Counted from the stretch's first letter, positions 25,120-35,041 are shown. The stretch is 64,000 nt of DNA from an uncultured Clostridia bacterium (GCA_944382715.1 CALWNC010000007.1:1-64000); one strand, 5' to 3'. Program-made: numbers and translations. The notes: generated by a model not told the origin, from the letters alone.

Positions 25120-27570
25120 TTTTTTTATACTTCCAGAATTTTTATATGGCACTCTTACTGCGTGATTGTCTGCGTTTACGCTTGCAGTTTTATATGCAGG
25201 TCCATCTAAAAGTTCAAGTGTTCTAGGTGTAACATTGCCATTATTATTTGTTTCATTCTCAGTGTTTGATGCCTTTCTCTGTGTTTTATTGATTTGAGTT
25301 AGGTTATTTTCTTGAGTTTTAATTTCATTTTCATTGTTATTATTTTTCTTTATTCTATCAAAACTTGCATTTTTATTCATTGGATAGGTGCTTCTATTTA
25401 AATTATTGGTTTTTTTACCACTAGTATAATTTGGACTTTCTGTGATTTCATTTAATGGGTTGTTTGTATTATTTGTGTTATTAACAATCATTTTATTTTG
25501 TGTATTTGAATTGTTTTTTAAGTTTTGATTTATAATTCTATTGTTTGTATTATTTGTTTTTGTTGAATTTGCTGTGTTGTTTTGAAGAGTTGCTCTATTT
25601 TCTCTAATTATATCTTCATCTTTAATATCCTTTGTCCTATGTGGATAGTATTCGGTTGTCATTATATTATTTTGTAAATTATTTTGATTGTTACTTTGAT
25701 TTACTTGTGAAGTATTTGAATTTTTGTTATTTACATTTCTAGTTGTATTTAAACCATTATTGCGTGTGACAGAATTATTTATATTATTTGTGCTTGTAGT
25801 GGTATTATTTGATTCGTTTTGTCTTACAACTCTACGATTGATAGTGGTATTATTTGAGTTTGAAACTCCATTATTAGATTGATTATTTGTGTTAGGATTA
25901 TTGGTAATATTTGTACTAGATTTTAAATTATTATTAACATTATTTATATTTGAAGTTGTTGTGTTATTAGAAATTGTGGTTTGATTTCTACTAATTGTGT
26001 TATTATTTCTACTTTGATTAATAGAATTATTTCTTATTGTTTGATTTTGATTTGCATTGTTTGTAACTTTGCTATTTGAGTTATTTAAATTTGTTCCGTT
26101 ATTAATTTTTAAGCCAGAATTCAAGTTATTATCTTGCACTAATGATGCATTTTGATTATTTGAAGTGTTAGCTGTTAATGAATTATTTGTAGGACTATTA
26201 TTTGTTACTGGTGTAAATACATTACTGTTTACATTATTAGTATTTATTGAATTTGTAGTACCATTATAAATAGGATTATTTGTTGCATTAATGCTGTTAT
26301 TATTTGTATTAGTTAAATTTCTATTGGTTGTGTTTGTTAATGCGTTATTTGTATTTGAAATATTTGTTCCGTTAATTGTATTACTATTTGTATTTGATTG
26401 ATTGGTTATAGTGTTTGCAGTGTTGTTAGTTGTATTAAGACTTGTATTATTATTTGTAGCTAAGTCTGTATTTGAGTTATCGTTTCCAATGTTAGTTGTT
26501 GTATTATTTGAATTGTTATTAATTGTGTTGTCACTATTTTGTGTAGTTTGATTATGTTCAATTTCGTCTTGTGAATTTGTAAAAGATTCTTTTGTCAGTT
26601 TAAGAGAGTTTAATATTGAATTTGCAATCTCTTGATTTGTTGAATTATTAGTGATTTCACCAACTTCACCATTTGTTTCGGATTGTATATTTGAAATAAT
26701 TTCTTCATAAGTTCCACTTAGTTTTACATTATAGTAAGATGAGGAACTTGATAAGTTGTCTTCTATTATCTTTATAATTGAGTCAATTGCTGAGATTGTA
26801 GAATCTAATTTACTTGCTCTAGTTTCAAGAGCTTCACCTGATTTAATGATATAGTAATTTACTAAATCATCATTCTTTTCATTTTGAACTAAATCACTTG
26901 CAAGTGAAAGTTGGTTTCTAACCATTCCTCGATTGCCATTTAAGTAAGATGTATTTTCTTTGATAACATTTAAGTATGCATTTATTGCAACTTTGCTTTC
27001 ATCTGAAAAATTAACATTACCATTGTAAATTTCATTTACATATATCATTAAAATTGAGCGTTTTAAAATTAGAGTATTGATTTTTGAATCAATCTCTGTT
27101 GATTTTTCTTCAATTTTATTAGTTGAAAATTTTAAGTTTAAATTTAAATTTGTAGTGTTATCTTCGCTTGTAAGTGTGATAAATGGAACATCGGACAATA
27201 TAAATAGTGAAAAATCTCCACTTCTGTCTGTTGGTCTAGTAATTGTATTTTCAATGTCATTTTCGGATAATTTCTCATTTAAATAAGTTAGTGAATCTTG
27301 ACTATTATTAATTTGATTTATCCCACTTAATCTTCTTTTTTTCATCACAAAAGGTGAAATTCCTGCGTTAGTTTCTACAATTTTACCAACTTTCTCTGAA
27401 CTAGGCTTTGTTGTGTCAACATAGTCTAAATTATTTATGCATGTGACAAAATCTGCCATACTTTTATCAATATTTTTTGCAAGTTTGTTATTTGTACTTC
27501 CACAACCTATTGCTGTAATAGAAATTGCCGAAATTAATGTTCCCGTTAAAATTTTCTTAATTTTTTTCAT
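25117..27570 (-). CDS. lipoprotein with a ~430-residue Asn/Thr/Ser-rich tract
   Basis: An 817-residue predicted lipoprotein. The signal peptide KKIKKILTGTLISAISITAIGC ends at the lipobox Cys23. A folded, helical domain of ~310 residues follows. The remainder is dominated by Asn, Thr and Ser, with runs like NNTTTN and NNSNN, resembling yeast-prion-like composition. The C-terminal ~60 residues return to more mixed sequence. No known domain is recognised. The ATG at 27570 follows GGAGGTTAT, so the start is secure. It is divergent from the spoVA operon, 120 bp away. The DNA of the tract is a degenerate TATTTGT-like repeat on the plus strand. Confidence 0.82.
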   Translation of the reverse strand: MKKIKKILTGTLISAISITAIGCGSTNNKLAKNIDKSMADFVTCINNLDYVDTTKPSSEKVGKIVETNAGISPFVMKKRRLSGINQINNSQDSLTYLNEKLSENDIENTITRPTDRSGDFSLFILSDVPFITLTSEDNTTNLNLNLKFSTNKIEEKSTEIDSKINTLILKRSILMIYVNEIYNGNVNFSDESKVAINAYLNVIKENTSYLNGNRGMVRNQLSLASDLVQNEKNDDLVNYYIIKSGEALETRASKLDSTISAIDSIIKIIEDNLSSSSSYYNVKLSGTYEEIISNIQSETNGEVGEITNNSTNQEIANSILNSLKLTKESFTNSQDEIEHNQTTQNSDNTINNNSNNTTTNIGNDNSNTDLATNNNTSLNTTNNTANTITNQSNTNSNTINGTNISNTNNALTNTTNRNLTNTNNNSINATNNPIYNGTTNSINTNNVNSNVFTPVTNNSPTNNSLTANTSNNQNASLVQDNNLNSGLKINNGTNLNNSNSKVTNNANQNQTIRNNSINQSRNNNTISRNQTTISNNTTTSNINNVNNNLKSSTNITNNPNTNNQSNNGVSNSNNTTINRRVVRQNESNNTTTSTNNINNSVTRNNGLNTTRNVNNKNSNTSQVNQSNNQNNLQNNIMTTEYYPHRTKDIKDEDIIRENRATLQNNTANSTKTNNTNNRIINQNLKNNSNTQNKMIVNNTNNTNNPLNEITESPNYTSGKKTNNLNRSTYPMNKNASFDRIKKNNNNENEIKTQENNLTQINKTQRKASNTENETNNNGNVTPRTLELLDGPAYKTASVNADNHAVRVPYKNSGSIKK

Positions 27571-27690
27571 ATAACCTCCATAATCTAACTTTAGTTTTTT
27601 CAAAATAAAAAAAATTATTTATGTTTTGAATATTTTATTTGTAATTTGTTAATAAATTTATTTGAGTATGTTGCTTTGAAGGAGATTTAT

Positions 27691-28146
27691 ATGAATAAAG
27701 CAGAGAGAAATGAAGAGTATTTAGAATATGTTGAAAGACAAACACCTAAGACAGGTTGGTTTAATTCGCTTTTTCACGCATTTATTGTTGGAGGCACAAT
27801 TTGTTGTTTAGGTCAAATGTTTGGAGATATAATAAAAGCATTTAATCCAACCATGGATATTTTAAGAGTTGGTTCTTGGGTTAATGTAATTATTATTACA
27901 ATAACAATACTTTTTACTGCCTTTGGTTTTTTTGATAGAATTGCAAAGTTTGGCGGTGCAGGAACTTTTATTCCAATTTCAGGATTTGCCAATAGTATTT
28001 CATCTTGTGCCATTGAGTTTAAAAACGAGGGACTAGTTTTTGGTATTGGGTCAAAAATGTTTTTCGTAGCTGGACCAGTACTTGTTAATGGTGTGGCATA
28101 TTCCATAATTGTTGGTCTAATTTATTATATTTGCTTACTATTTTAA
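27691..28146 (+). CDS. spoVAC: stage V sporulation protein SpoVAC
   Basis: A 151-residue membrane protein of the SpoVA channel, which moves dipicolinic acid into and out of the spore. Several hydrophobic helices are present, with characteristic ISGFANSISSCAIEFKNEG and VGGTICCLGQMFGDI motifs. The ATG at 27691 has a GGAGAT RBS; the frame open upstream of it has no RBS. It begins a tight operon with spoVAD, spoVAE and yunB. No unambiguous sigma-G promoter was identified. Confidence 0.95.
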   Translation: MNKAERNEEYLEYVERQTPKTGWFNSLFHAFIVGGTICCLGQMFGDIIKAFNPTMDILRVGSWVNVIIITITILFTAFGFFDRIAKFGGAGTFIPISGFANSISSCAIEFKNEGLVFGIGSKMFFVAGPVLVNGVAYSIIVGLIYYICLLF

Positions 28147-28164
28147 TTTGAATTTAGGAGAATT

Positions 28165-29169
28165 ATGAAAAGAATTGGTAAATATACCCTTGAAGTTGAA
28201 AGGGGTTGTTATATTATTGGTAAAAGCTCACTTGTCGGTGACAAAGAAAAGGGTGGAACTTTTAAAAAGTATATGAAACATTTTATCTCAGATGATAGAA
28301 TGGGAGAAAAAACCTTTGAAAAAGGGGAAAGAAAGATGCTAGAAATCATAGCAAAAGAAGCTGTTAAAAGCTCAACTTTAAAATTAAGTGAAATAGATTT
28401 ATTTTTAGGTGGAGATTTAACAAACCAAATAGTTACTACAAATTATGTCGCTGAAAAACTTGCAGTCCCTTTTGTTGGTATATATTCTGCATGCTCAACA
28501 ATTACTGCCTGTCTTGGAGTTGCTGGGGCTTTAATTGATGCAGGTGGTTTTACCAATATTCTTTGCACTAGTATCAGTCATTTTAGCTCTGCTGAAAGAC
28601 AATATCGTTATCCCCTTGAGTTTGGAAATCAAAGACAAAGTTATTCTCAGTGGACGGTGACAGCTGGTGGTGGATTTGTTATTTCAACTAGACCTTCAAA
28701 TATAAAAATAACAAAAGTTTGTTTTAGTAAAGTTCAAGATTATGGGGTTGTAGATATAGCAAATATGGGAGCAGCTATGGCAGTTGCAGCCTGTGATACT
28801 CTTTGTAATTTCTTTAAAGACACGAAAACAAAGCCCGATGACTATGACCTTATTGCAACTGGTGATTTAGGAAAGCTTGGTTCTGATATTTTAAGGGATT
28901 TAATGCAAAAAAGAAAATTTACACTTGGACAAAATTATGCTGATTTAGGTCACTCTATTTACTTATTTGAAGAGGAACTTTATCAAGGTGGTAGTGGGGC
29001 TGGCTGTGCATCATCTATTCTTGCAACTTATATTTGGGAAAAAATGATGGATTCCACTTTTAAAAAAGTGCTTATTGTTGCAACTGGTGCACTTATGAGT
29101 ACAACAACAAATCAACAAGGTGATGCCATACCATCAGTAGCACATTTAGTAGAATTACAAAGAGTTTAG
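28165..29169 (+). CDS. spoVAD: stage V sporulation protein SpoVAD
   Basis: A 334-residue thiolase-fold protein that binds dipicolinic acid at the spore inner membrane. It shows the SpoVAD hallmarks VGIYSACSTITACLGVAGALIDAGG, SISHFSSAERQYRYPLEFGNQR and the terminal GDAIPSVAHLV. The length is typical. It starts 18 bp after spoVAC with an AGGAGAA RBS, in the conserved spoVAC-D-E order. Confidence 0.96.
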   Translation: MKRIGKYTLEVERGCYIIGKSSLVGDKEKGGTFKKYMKHFISDDRMGEKTFEKGERKMLEIIAKEAVKSSTLKLSEIDLFLGGDLTNQIVTTNYVAEKLAVPFVGIYSACSTITACLGVAGALIDAGGFTNILCTSISHFSSAERQYRYPLEFGNQRQSYSQWTVTAGGGFVISTRPSNIKITKVCFSKVQDYGVVDIANMGAAMAVAACDTLCNFFKDTKTKPDDYDLIATGDLGKLGSDILRDLMQKRKFTLGQNYADLGHSIYLFEEELYQGGSGAGCASSILATYIWEKMMDSTFKKVLIVATGALMSTTTNQQGDAIPSVAHLVELQRV

Positions 29170-29179
29170 GAGGATTTTT

Positions 29180-29554
29180 ATGTTAACAGCTATTTTTATG
29201 TACCTTAAGGTATTTTTGGTTGGTGGAATTATTTGTATGATTGCAGAACTGATTGAGATTAAGACAAAAATCACTCCTGCTCGTATTCTTGTAATATTTC
29301 TCATGATTGGAGCAATACTTGGAGGATTTGGCATTTACAATTACTTAGTAGAGTGGGCAGGAGCTGGTGCAACTGTTCCAATAACTGGATTTGGAAATGC
29401 ACTTGCAAGGGGAGCAATTGATGGTGCTATCTCTAATGGCTTATTTGGTGCAATTGGTGGAGGACTTATGGCAACTTCTGCTGGTGTTGCAGTGTCAATA
29501 GGTTTGAGTTATTTAGTTTCATTTTTTGTTTCATCAAAAAGCAAAAAAAATTAA
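29180..29554 (+). CDS. spoVAE: stage V sporulation protein SpoVAE
   Basis: A 124-residue membrane protein, the third part of the minimal SpoVACDE channel. It shows FLVGGIICMIAELIE at the start and GAGATVPITGFGNALARGAIDGA in the middle, both typical of SpoVAE(b), with four hydrophobic segments. It starts 10 bp after spoVAD. spoVAA, spoVAB and spoVAF are absent here, as in many Clostridia. Confidence 0.95.
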   Translation: MLTAIFMYLKVFLVGGIICMIAELIEIKTKITPARILVIFLMIGAILGGFGIYNYLVEWAGAGATVPITGFGNALARGAIDGAISNGLFGAIGGGLMATSAGVAVSIGLSYLVSFFVSSKSKKN

Positions 29555-29596
29555 AAATTTTTCATATTTTGTTTTAAAAGCTTATATAATTTTAAT

Positions 29597-30298
29597 ATGA
29601 CAAGAAGACGCAAAAAAAGTTATTTTAAATTGATAAATTTATCAAAATTTAGAATAAAACACAAACTATTTGCGTTTTTTTTAATATTTTTTTTGATAAT
29701 TTTTTTATATGCAAAGTATCTTGCTACACCAATTGTTGTAGAAAATACAGAGGTTCAACTTTCAAATTTTGCAACGCGTTCTATTAATTATGCAATTGCT
29801 GACACAATGAATCAAAATGTAAGTTATAGTGACTTGATTACTGTTGTAAAAGATGGAAATGGCGATGTATCTTTTATTGAAGCAAATTCAGTTAGAATTA
29901 ATCTTCTTTCTAAAACGATGTGTAAAGTTGTTATGTCTAATTTTTTGGAACTTGCAAAAAGTCCACTTAAAATTTCTCTTGGTTCGTTTTCTGGAATTTC
30001 AATTTTAACGGGTGCAGGTCCAAAAATTGCTTATAAAGTTAATCCGTATGGTGAAGTTTATTGCTCATTTATTTCTGAATTCGAATCGGCAGGAATTAAT
30101 CAAACCTATCATAAAATTTATATAGTGCTTACAATAAAAGTAAATGTGGTTATGCCTTTTAGAAAAATTGAACTTAATAGTTCATCTGAGGTACTGCTTT
30201 GCAACACTTTAATTGTTGGAAAAATACCAGATGTCTATCTTAATTCAAATACACTTATGGATATGCTAAATTTGATTCCAGAAAGGTTTAGTTCTTGA
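29597..30298 (+). CDS. yunB: sporulation protein YunB
   Basis: A 233-residue protein with a basic N-terminus and one membrane helix (residues ~23-42), the rest extracytoplasmic. The family signature includes NYAIADTMN, LSKTMCKVVMSNFLELAKSPLKISLGSFSGI and GPKIAYKVNPYGEV, matching YunB of endospore formers (sigma-E-dependent in Bacillus, needed for proper spore formation). The gene starts 42 bp after spoVAE, with no clear RBS. Its TGA stop lies within the -35 box of the next promoter. Confidence 0.88.
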   Translation: MTRRRKKSYFKLINLSKFRIKHKLFAFFLIFFLIIFLYAKYLATPIVVENTEVQLSNFATRSINYAIADTMNQNVSYSDLITVVKDGNGDVSFIEANSVRINLLSKTMCKVVMSNFLELAKSPLKISLGSFSGISILTGAGPKIAYKVNPYGEVYCSFISEFESAGINQTYHKIYIVLTIKVNVVMPFRKIELNSSSEVLLCNTLIVGKIPDVYLNSNTLMDMLNLIPERFSS

Positions 30299-30323
30299 CA
30301 AAACTTGCACAATGTTACATAAT
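30295..30323 (+). promoter_or_regulatory. consensus SigA promoter for iscS, predicting a leaderless mRNA
   Basis: TTGACA (30295-30300), a 17-bp spacer and CATAAT (30318-30323). Transcription should start near 30330, which is the A of the chosen ATG. No RBS is seen. The -35 box overlaps the yunB stop codon. Confidence 0.7.
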
Positions 30324-30329
30324 GTATCT

Positions 30330-31487
30330 ATGAAAAATTTATATTACTTAGATAATGCTGCAACAACGAAAGTTTTTGATGAAGTCTTTGATATTTTAAA
30401 AGAAAGTAACACAAATGGATATTATAATCCTAGTGCTTCATACAAACAAGCTATACAAGTAAAGGAAGTCTTAAACAACTCTAGAGAAACGATTTCAAAA
30501 CATCTTGGTGGGAGTGGTGGAAAATTATATTTCACTTCTAGTGCCACAGAATCAAATAATACGGTTTTTTCTGGAGTTCATTTAAGGGCAGGTCAAACTG
30601 TATTAATTTCAGCAGGTGAGCATCCATCTGTTTATGAGTCTGCCAATAATTTAACTAAAAAGGGAATAGTTATTAAGCAAATTCCACTTACAAGTTTTGG
30701 AGATATAGATGAAGATTCACTGCTTAAATTATTGGAAGAAAATAATGTTGCATTGGTATCAATTATTCATGTTTCAAATGAAACTGGGAGAATTAATGAT
30801 ATTAAAAAACTTTGTAAATTAGTTAAATCAGTTAATCCTAAAATTATACTTCATAGTGATGGAGTTCAAGCTTTTGGTAAGATTAAGGTTAATCTAAATG
30901 AACTTGGGGTGGATTTATATACTATTTCTGCTCACAAGATTTATGCACTTAGAGGTATTGGTGCACTTTGGATAAAAAATGGGGTTGTTGTTGACCCATT
31001 ACTACTTGGTGGTGGACAAGAAAATGGTTTTCGTTCTTCTACAGAAAATGTTTTGGGGGCAATTTCGTTCGCATACAGTGCAAGTCGTGTTTGCGAAAAT
31101 ATTGAAAATAATTACAATATAGTTAAATCATATAAAAATGAATTTGTAGAAAAATTAAAAAATAGTAAAATAGGCAGTTTAGTAGAAATTAACTCTTTAA
31201 ATGATAATAGTCCCTATATTGTTTCTCTTTCATTTGACAATATAAAGGGTGAAGTTCTTATGAATTTTCTTGAAAGTGACGGGATATTAATTTCTACAGG
31301 TTCGGCATGCTCTTCTAAAAAGGCAGGGAATAGAATTTTAACTGCAATGGGCTTAAGTCTTACTAAAGTAATCGGAAGCGTGAGAATTAGTTTTTCTCCA
31401 TATCTTGATTATGATTTTGATTACATAGTATCATGCTTTGAAAAAAATGTGTTGCACTTATATGAAAATGTTAAGGTAAAAAAGTAG
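30330..31487 (+). CDS. iscS: cysteine desulfurase (NifS/IscS type)
   Basis: A 385-residue class V aminotransferase that takes sulfur from cysteine using PLP. Motifs: LDNAATTKV at the N-terminus, FTSSATESNN, GEHPS and HVSNETGRI, the PLP-Lys in SAHKIYALRGIGALW, and the mobile-loop catalytic Cys in STGSACSSKKAG. It is coupled to thiI 6 bp downstream, so it most likely supplies sulfur for tRNA 4-thiouridine; it may also serve Fe-S assembly. I use ATG 30330, since an in-frame ATG at 30312 lies within the promoter. Confidence 0.92.
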   Translation: MKNLYYLDNAATTKVFDEVFDILKESNTNGYYNPSASYKQAIQVKEVLNNSRETISKHLGGSGGKLYFTSSATESNNTVFSGVHLRAGQTVLISAGEHPSVYESANNLTKKGIVIKQIPLTSFGDIDEDSLLKLLEENNVALVSIIHVSNETGRINDIKKLCKLVKSVNPKIILHSDGVQAFGKIKVNLNELGVDLYTISAHKIYALRGIGALWIKNGVVVDPLLLGGGQENGFRSSTENVLGAISFAYSASRVCENIENNYNIVKSYKNEFVEKLKNSKIGSLVEINSLNDNSPYIVSLSFDNIKGEVLMNFLESDGILISTGSACSSKKAGNRILTAMGLSLTKVIGSVRISFSPYLDYDFDYIVSCFEKNVLHLYENVKVKK

Positions 31488-31493
31488 GAAAAA

Positions 31494-32666
31494 ATGATGA
31501 GAAAAGTAATTTTAATTAGATTTGGTGAAATTTTTTTAAAGGGTAAAAACCGTGGTTTTTTTGAAAAAACACTGATAAATAATATTGAAGAAAATTTGAG
31601 TAAATTCAATTTACAGGTAGAGAAAATACCGGGTCGCTATATTGTACAAAATTATGATGAAAGCGATGAATATGAGATTGCTGAAAAACTGAAAAAAATC
31701 CCTGGAATTTTTTCTTTTTCTATTGCATATGCAATCCCAACTAATTTAGAGGAAATAGAGAGTATGTCGGTGCAGGTAATGCAAGATTTGAAAGGAAGTT
31801 TCAAGGTTGTAACAAATCGTGCAGACAAACACACACTTAGTTTAAATTCAATGGAAATTTCTGCAAAAGTTGGGGGAGAAATATTAAAAAACTGCAAAAA
31901 TCTTGTTGTTGATGTGAAAAATCCACAATATACACTAAATATTGACATTAGAGAAAACAAAGAAACATATATTTATCAGTCTTTAATTTATGGAGTTGGT
32001 GGAATGCCTGTTGGTACTTCTGGCTCTGGACTTTTGCTACTTTCTGGTGGAATTGATAGTCCTGTTGCTGGCTTTATGATGGCTAAAAGAGGTGTAAAAG
32101 TTTCTGCTGTGCATTTTCATAGTTTTCCGTACACATCAAATTTTGCAAGAGAAAAAGTTGAAAAATTAGCAAAAATAATAAGTGATTATACGGGTAATTT
32201 AACAATTTATATGATTTCTGTTGCAAAATTACAGGAACAAATTCATGCTCATTGTAATGATAGTTATATGATTACTTTGCTTAGGCGTGCAATGTTTACC
32301 ATTGCTGAAAAATTGTGTAAGAAATATGGTAAAAAAATGATAATTACTGGTGAGAGTTTGGGACAGGTAGCAAGTCAAACTATTGAATCTATGAGTGTAG
32401 TATCTGATGTCGTAAAATCTACGGTAATTTTAAGACCACTTATTGCATTTGATAAGTGTGAAACAATAGATATAGCAAAAAAGATAGGTACATTTGAAAC
32501 TTCAATAGAGCCTTTTGAAGATTGTTGCACAGTATTTTTACCAGAAAATCCAATCGTACGACCTGAACTTGAAAAAGTTTTAAAGGAAGAAAGTAAAATT
32601 GACTTTAATGAGTTAATAAAGGAATCTCTTGAATCTATTGAAATTGTTGAGATTAAACATAGCTAA
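31494..32666 (+). CDS. thiI: tRNA 4-thiouridine synthase ThiI
   Basis: A 390-residue protein: N-terminal ferredoxin-like and THUMP domains (residues ~1-165), then an ATP-pyrophosphatase domain with SGGIDSPVAGFMMAKRG (PP-loop). It adenylates U8 of tRNAs for sulfur transfer, working with the IscS upstream. The C-terminal rhodanese domain of E. coli ThiI is absent, as is usual in Firmicutes. Two ATGs in a row are possible starts; the difference is one residue. Confidence 0.95.
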   Translation: MMRKVILIRFGEIFLKGKNRGFFEKTLINNIEENLSKFNLQVEKIPGRYIVQNYDESDEYEIAEKLKKIPGIFSFSIAYAIPTNLEEIESMSVQVMQDLKGSFKVVTNRADKHTLSLNSMEISAKVGGEILKNCKNLVVDVKNPQYTLNIDIRENKETYIYQSLIYGVGGMPVGTSGSGLLLLSGGIDSPVAGFMMAKRGVKVSAVHFHSFPYTSNFAREKVEKLAKIISDYTGNLTIYMISVAKLQEQIHAHCNDSYMITLLRRAMFTIAEKLCKKYGKKMIITGESLGQVASQTIESMSVVSDVVKSTVILRPLIAFDKCETIDIAKKIGTFETSIEPFEDCCTVFLPENPIVRPELEKVLKEESKIDFNELIKESLESIEIVEIKHS

Positions 32667-32699
32667 AAACAATAATTAAAATATGAAAATTATTTTCAA

Positions 32700-32738
32700 A
32701 AAAATCAAGTTATACTCTTAAAGAACTTGATTTTTTTA
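32700..32738. terminator. bidirectional terminator
   Basis: AAATCAAGTT / AACTTGATTT with a 12-nt loop and T-run, between thiI (+) and the penicillin-binding protein gene (-). Confidence 0.8.
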
Positions 32739-32747
32739 TTATTTAAG

Positions 32748-34937
32748 TTAGATATCAGAAAAAGTTTTTAATTTAATAACATTGCTCTTTATCTCTTTTT
32801 TTGTATTTTTATTGTATAATACAACAAAATACTCATAAATTGTGTCACTTTTTGCAGTTTTATCTTCAAATTCAACTTTTATATTTTGTTCACTATTTTC
32901 ATCTATTATTTCAAGTTTTTTATCTTTTTGTCTATAAATTTTATATTCATAATTATTTGGCTTAGTAAATGTAATTATTGGTTTTTTAGACATAAAGTTA
33001 AAAACTTCAACTTCAAATTTATTTTCGTCTGTTTTTGCTGGAAGATTATTTTTACTAAAAATTTCAGTAATGCTATCACTTGAATCATTTGTAATTAACA
33101 AAATATTTTTATTGTAGCTTGATTTACTTATTTGTTTTTCAACTACGCTTGATGGTTTTACGAAGTTTTGAGGGGTAAAGCTAGCATATAGATTTGAAAA
33201 AATATCTTTTGTTAAAAGGGTTGGATATGTCGCACCATTTATACTTTCAGGCATTTTTACGCCACCAAAGTAGGTTAGAACTGTGTGTTTGTTTGTGTAT
33301 GAAATATTGAATGCGTCAGTGTTTTTTTTGGAATTTTCAACTCCAACAGTTCCAGTTTTTGATGCAATTTCAAAATTAAAATTTTTAAGTCTTTTAGCAG
33401 TACCACTTGTGCTTGTATCAAGTAGCATATCAGTAATTAGATAAGCCGTGCTATCACTCATTGCACTTACTCTTGAAATATCTTTTTTATAGATTGTTTT
33501 TTTATTTTTTACAATTTTATTTATGTACTGTGATGGAGCGAAGTAACCATCATTTGCAAAGGCTGTATAAGCATCACACAAACTCTTTAATTTAATTCCA
33601 TCTGTAAAGCCCCCAAGAGCAATCGCAAGATTATTGTCCTTGCTAGAAAATTCAATTCCTAAATTTTTTGCAAAATTTTGTGCATTGGTAATTCCAACTT
33701 GATTTAAAAGCTTAACAGCTGGAATATTATATGAGTTTTTGAGAGCCGTTCTCACAGAAACTGCACCATGATATTTTTTATCGGCATTTTCTGGGCTATA
33801 ACCACTAATGTTAATTTTTTCATCAATAATTTTAGTGGCTGGTGAAACAATATTTTCTTCAATCGCAGGTCCATATACTAATATTGGTTTAATTGTTGAC
33901 CCTGGTTGTCTTTTGCTTTCAAGAGTACTTTTACTTCCATAAATTGCAACAATCCCATTAGTTTCATTGTCAATTACTATTGTTGCTATATTTGGCGAAG
34001 ACTCCAAATTTGAATAACTTGTTTTTATTATCTCATTAATTTTATTTTGTAAGTTTAAATCTATTGAAGTGTAAACTTTAAGATTGGCATTTTTTATTTC
34101 ATTTTCGGATAGGTTTAACTTTTTAGATATTTCTGAAAGTATCTCTTGATATAAAAAATTATTGCTGTTTAATTTTTGAATACTTAATGTTATTTTTTCA
34201 TTTTTCGCATTTACATATTCTTTATCTGAAATTTTACTGTATTTATTCATTAAACTTAAAATTAAATCTTTTCTCTTGTTTGCCTGCTCATAGTTTGACT
34301 CAATATCATAAAAGCTGGGTGCATTGATTGTGCCTGCAAGTAGTGCGCTTTCAGCAATTGTCAAGTCCTTTGCACTCTTATTAAAGTAATGATTTGATGC
34401 ATTTTCAATTCCATAGCAACCATTGCCAAAATATATGTTGTTAAGATAAAATTCTAGTATTTCATCTTTGCTATACTTACTTTCAAGTTCCTTTGTCATT
34501 TTCATTTCTTTTAATTTTCTGGTTATTGTTTTTTCACTTGAAAGTTGTGTATTTTTTACAAGTTGCTGAGAAATTGTCGATGCACCTTGCGAAAATGAAT
34601 GTGATTTTAAATTTGAAATTATTGCTCCACCAATTCGTACATAGTCAATACCCTTATGTGCGTAAAATCTTTTATCTTCGGCAGAGATAAAAGCGTCTTT
34701 TGTATACGACTTTAACAAGGAAATAGAAATATAATTTTCATTTTTTGGCTTTATATTTTTTCCATTTATGTCGTAAATTTCTATAGCTGATGAACTTATA
34801 TTATTTAATTTTGTTTCGTCAAGACTTGCAGAACTAGTTACCACATAGAAAAAAGTTGCTCCTGACACAGCAATAACTGCAATCATCAAAGCAATGATTA
34901 TAAGTAGTGAAACAATAATTTTTTTTACTTTTTTCAT
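32748..34937 (-). CDS. class A penicillin-binding protein (PBP1a-like)
   Basis: A 729-residue bifunctional peptidoglycan synthase. An N-terminal membrane anchor (residues ~7-33) precedes a GT51 glycosyltransferase domain with SAEDKRFYAHKGID, GASTISQQLVKN, RKLKEMKM and LNNIYFGNGCYGIENAS. The transpeptidase domain has SxxK in RQPGSTIKP, SxN in KNSYNIPAVK and KTG in ASKTGT. About 120 C-terminal residues after KTG include a fibronectin-like segment (ITFTKPNNYEYKIY). The ATG at 34937 is supported by AAGGGA; an upstream start would add 11 residues without an RBS. Confidence 0.93.
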   Translation of the reverse strand: MKKVKKIIVSLLIIIALMIAVIAVSGATFFYVVTSSASLDETKLNNISSSAIEIYDINGKNIKPKNENYISISLLKSYTKDAFISAEDKRFYAHKGIDYVRIGGAIISNLKSHSFSQGASTISQQLVKNTQLSSEKTITRKLKEMKMTKELESKYSKDEILEFYLNNIYFGNGCYGIENASNHYFNKSAKDLTIAESALLAGTINAPSFYDIESNYEQANKRKDLILSLMNKYSKISDKEYVNAKNEKITLSIQKLNSNNFLYQEILSEISKKLNLSENEIKNANLKVYTSIDLNLQNKINEIIKTSYSNLESSPNIATIVIDNETNGIVAIYGSKSTLESKRQPGSTIKPILVYGPAIEENIVSPATKIIDEKINISGYSPENADKKYHGAVSVRTALKNSYNIPAVKLLNQVGITNAQNFAKNLGIEFSSKDNNLAIALGGFTDGIKLKSLCDAYTAFANDGYFAPSQYINKIVKNKKTIYKKDISRVSAMSDSTAYLITDMLLDTSTSGTAKRLKNFNFEIASKTGTVGVENSKKNTDAFNISYTNKHTVLTYFGGVKMPESINGATYPTLLTKDIFSNLYASFTPQNFVKPSSVVEKQISKSSYNKNILLITNDSSDSITEIFSKNNLPAKTDENKFEVEVFNFMSKKPIITFTKPNNYEYKIYRQKDKKLEIIDENSEQNIKVEFEDKTAKSDTIYEYFVVLYNKNTKKEIKSNVIKLKTFSDI

Positions 34938-35012
34938 CAGATTATCCCTTAATATTATTATTTTAGACAAAATATGTTTTTATTCGTAAAAAAAATTACT
35001 TTAAACTTTTTC

Positions 35013-35041
35013 TTGTATTTATTTTTTAATTAATGTATAAT
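35013..35041 (+). promoter_or_regulatory. SigA promoter of the miaB-mutS-mutL operon
   Basis: TTGTAT (35013-35018), a 17-bp spacer, TATAAT (35036-35041). The predicted start near 35048 rules out an ATG at 35033 and supports the one at 35066. Confidence 0.75.

Noticed and set aside
25117-27570. Frameshift artefact to explain the Asn-rich tract
   Set aside because: The frame is open throughout with a clean lipobox start, and mixed sequence returns at the C-terminus, so the composition looks genuine.
27571-27690. Sigma-G promoter for spoVAC
   Set aside because: A GAATA is present, but the sequence 18 bp on does not match the -10 consensus.
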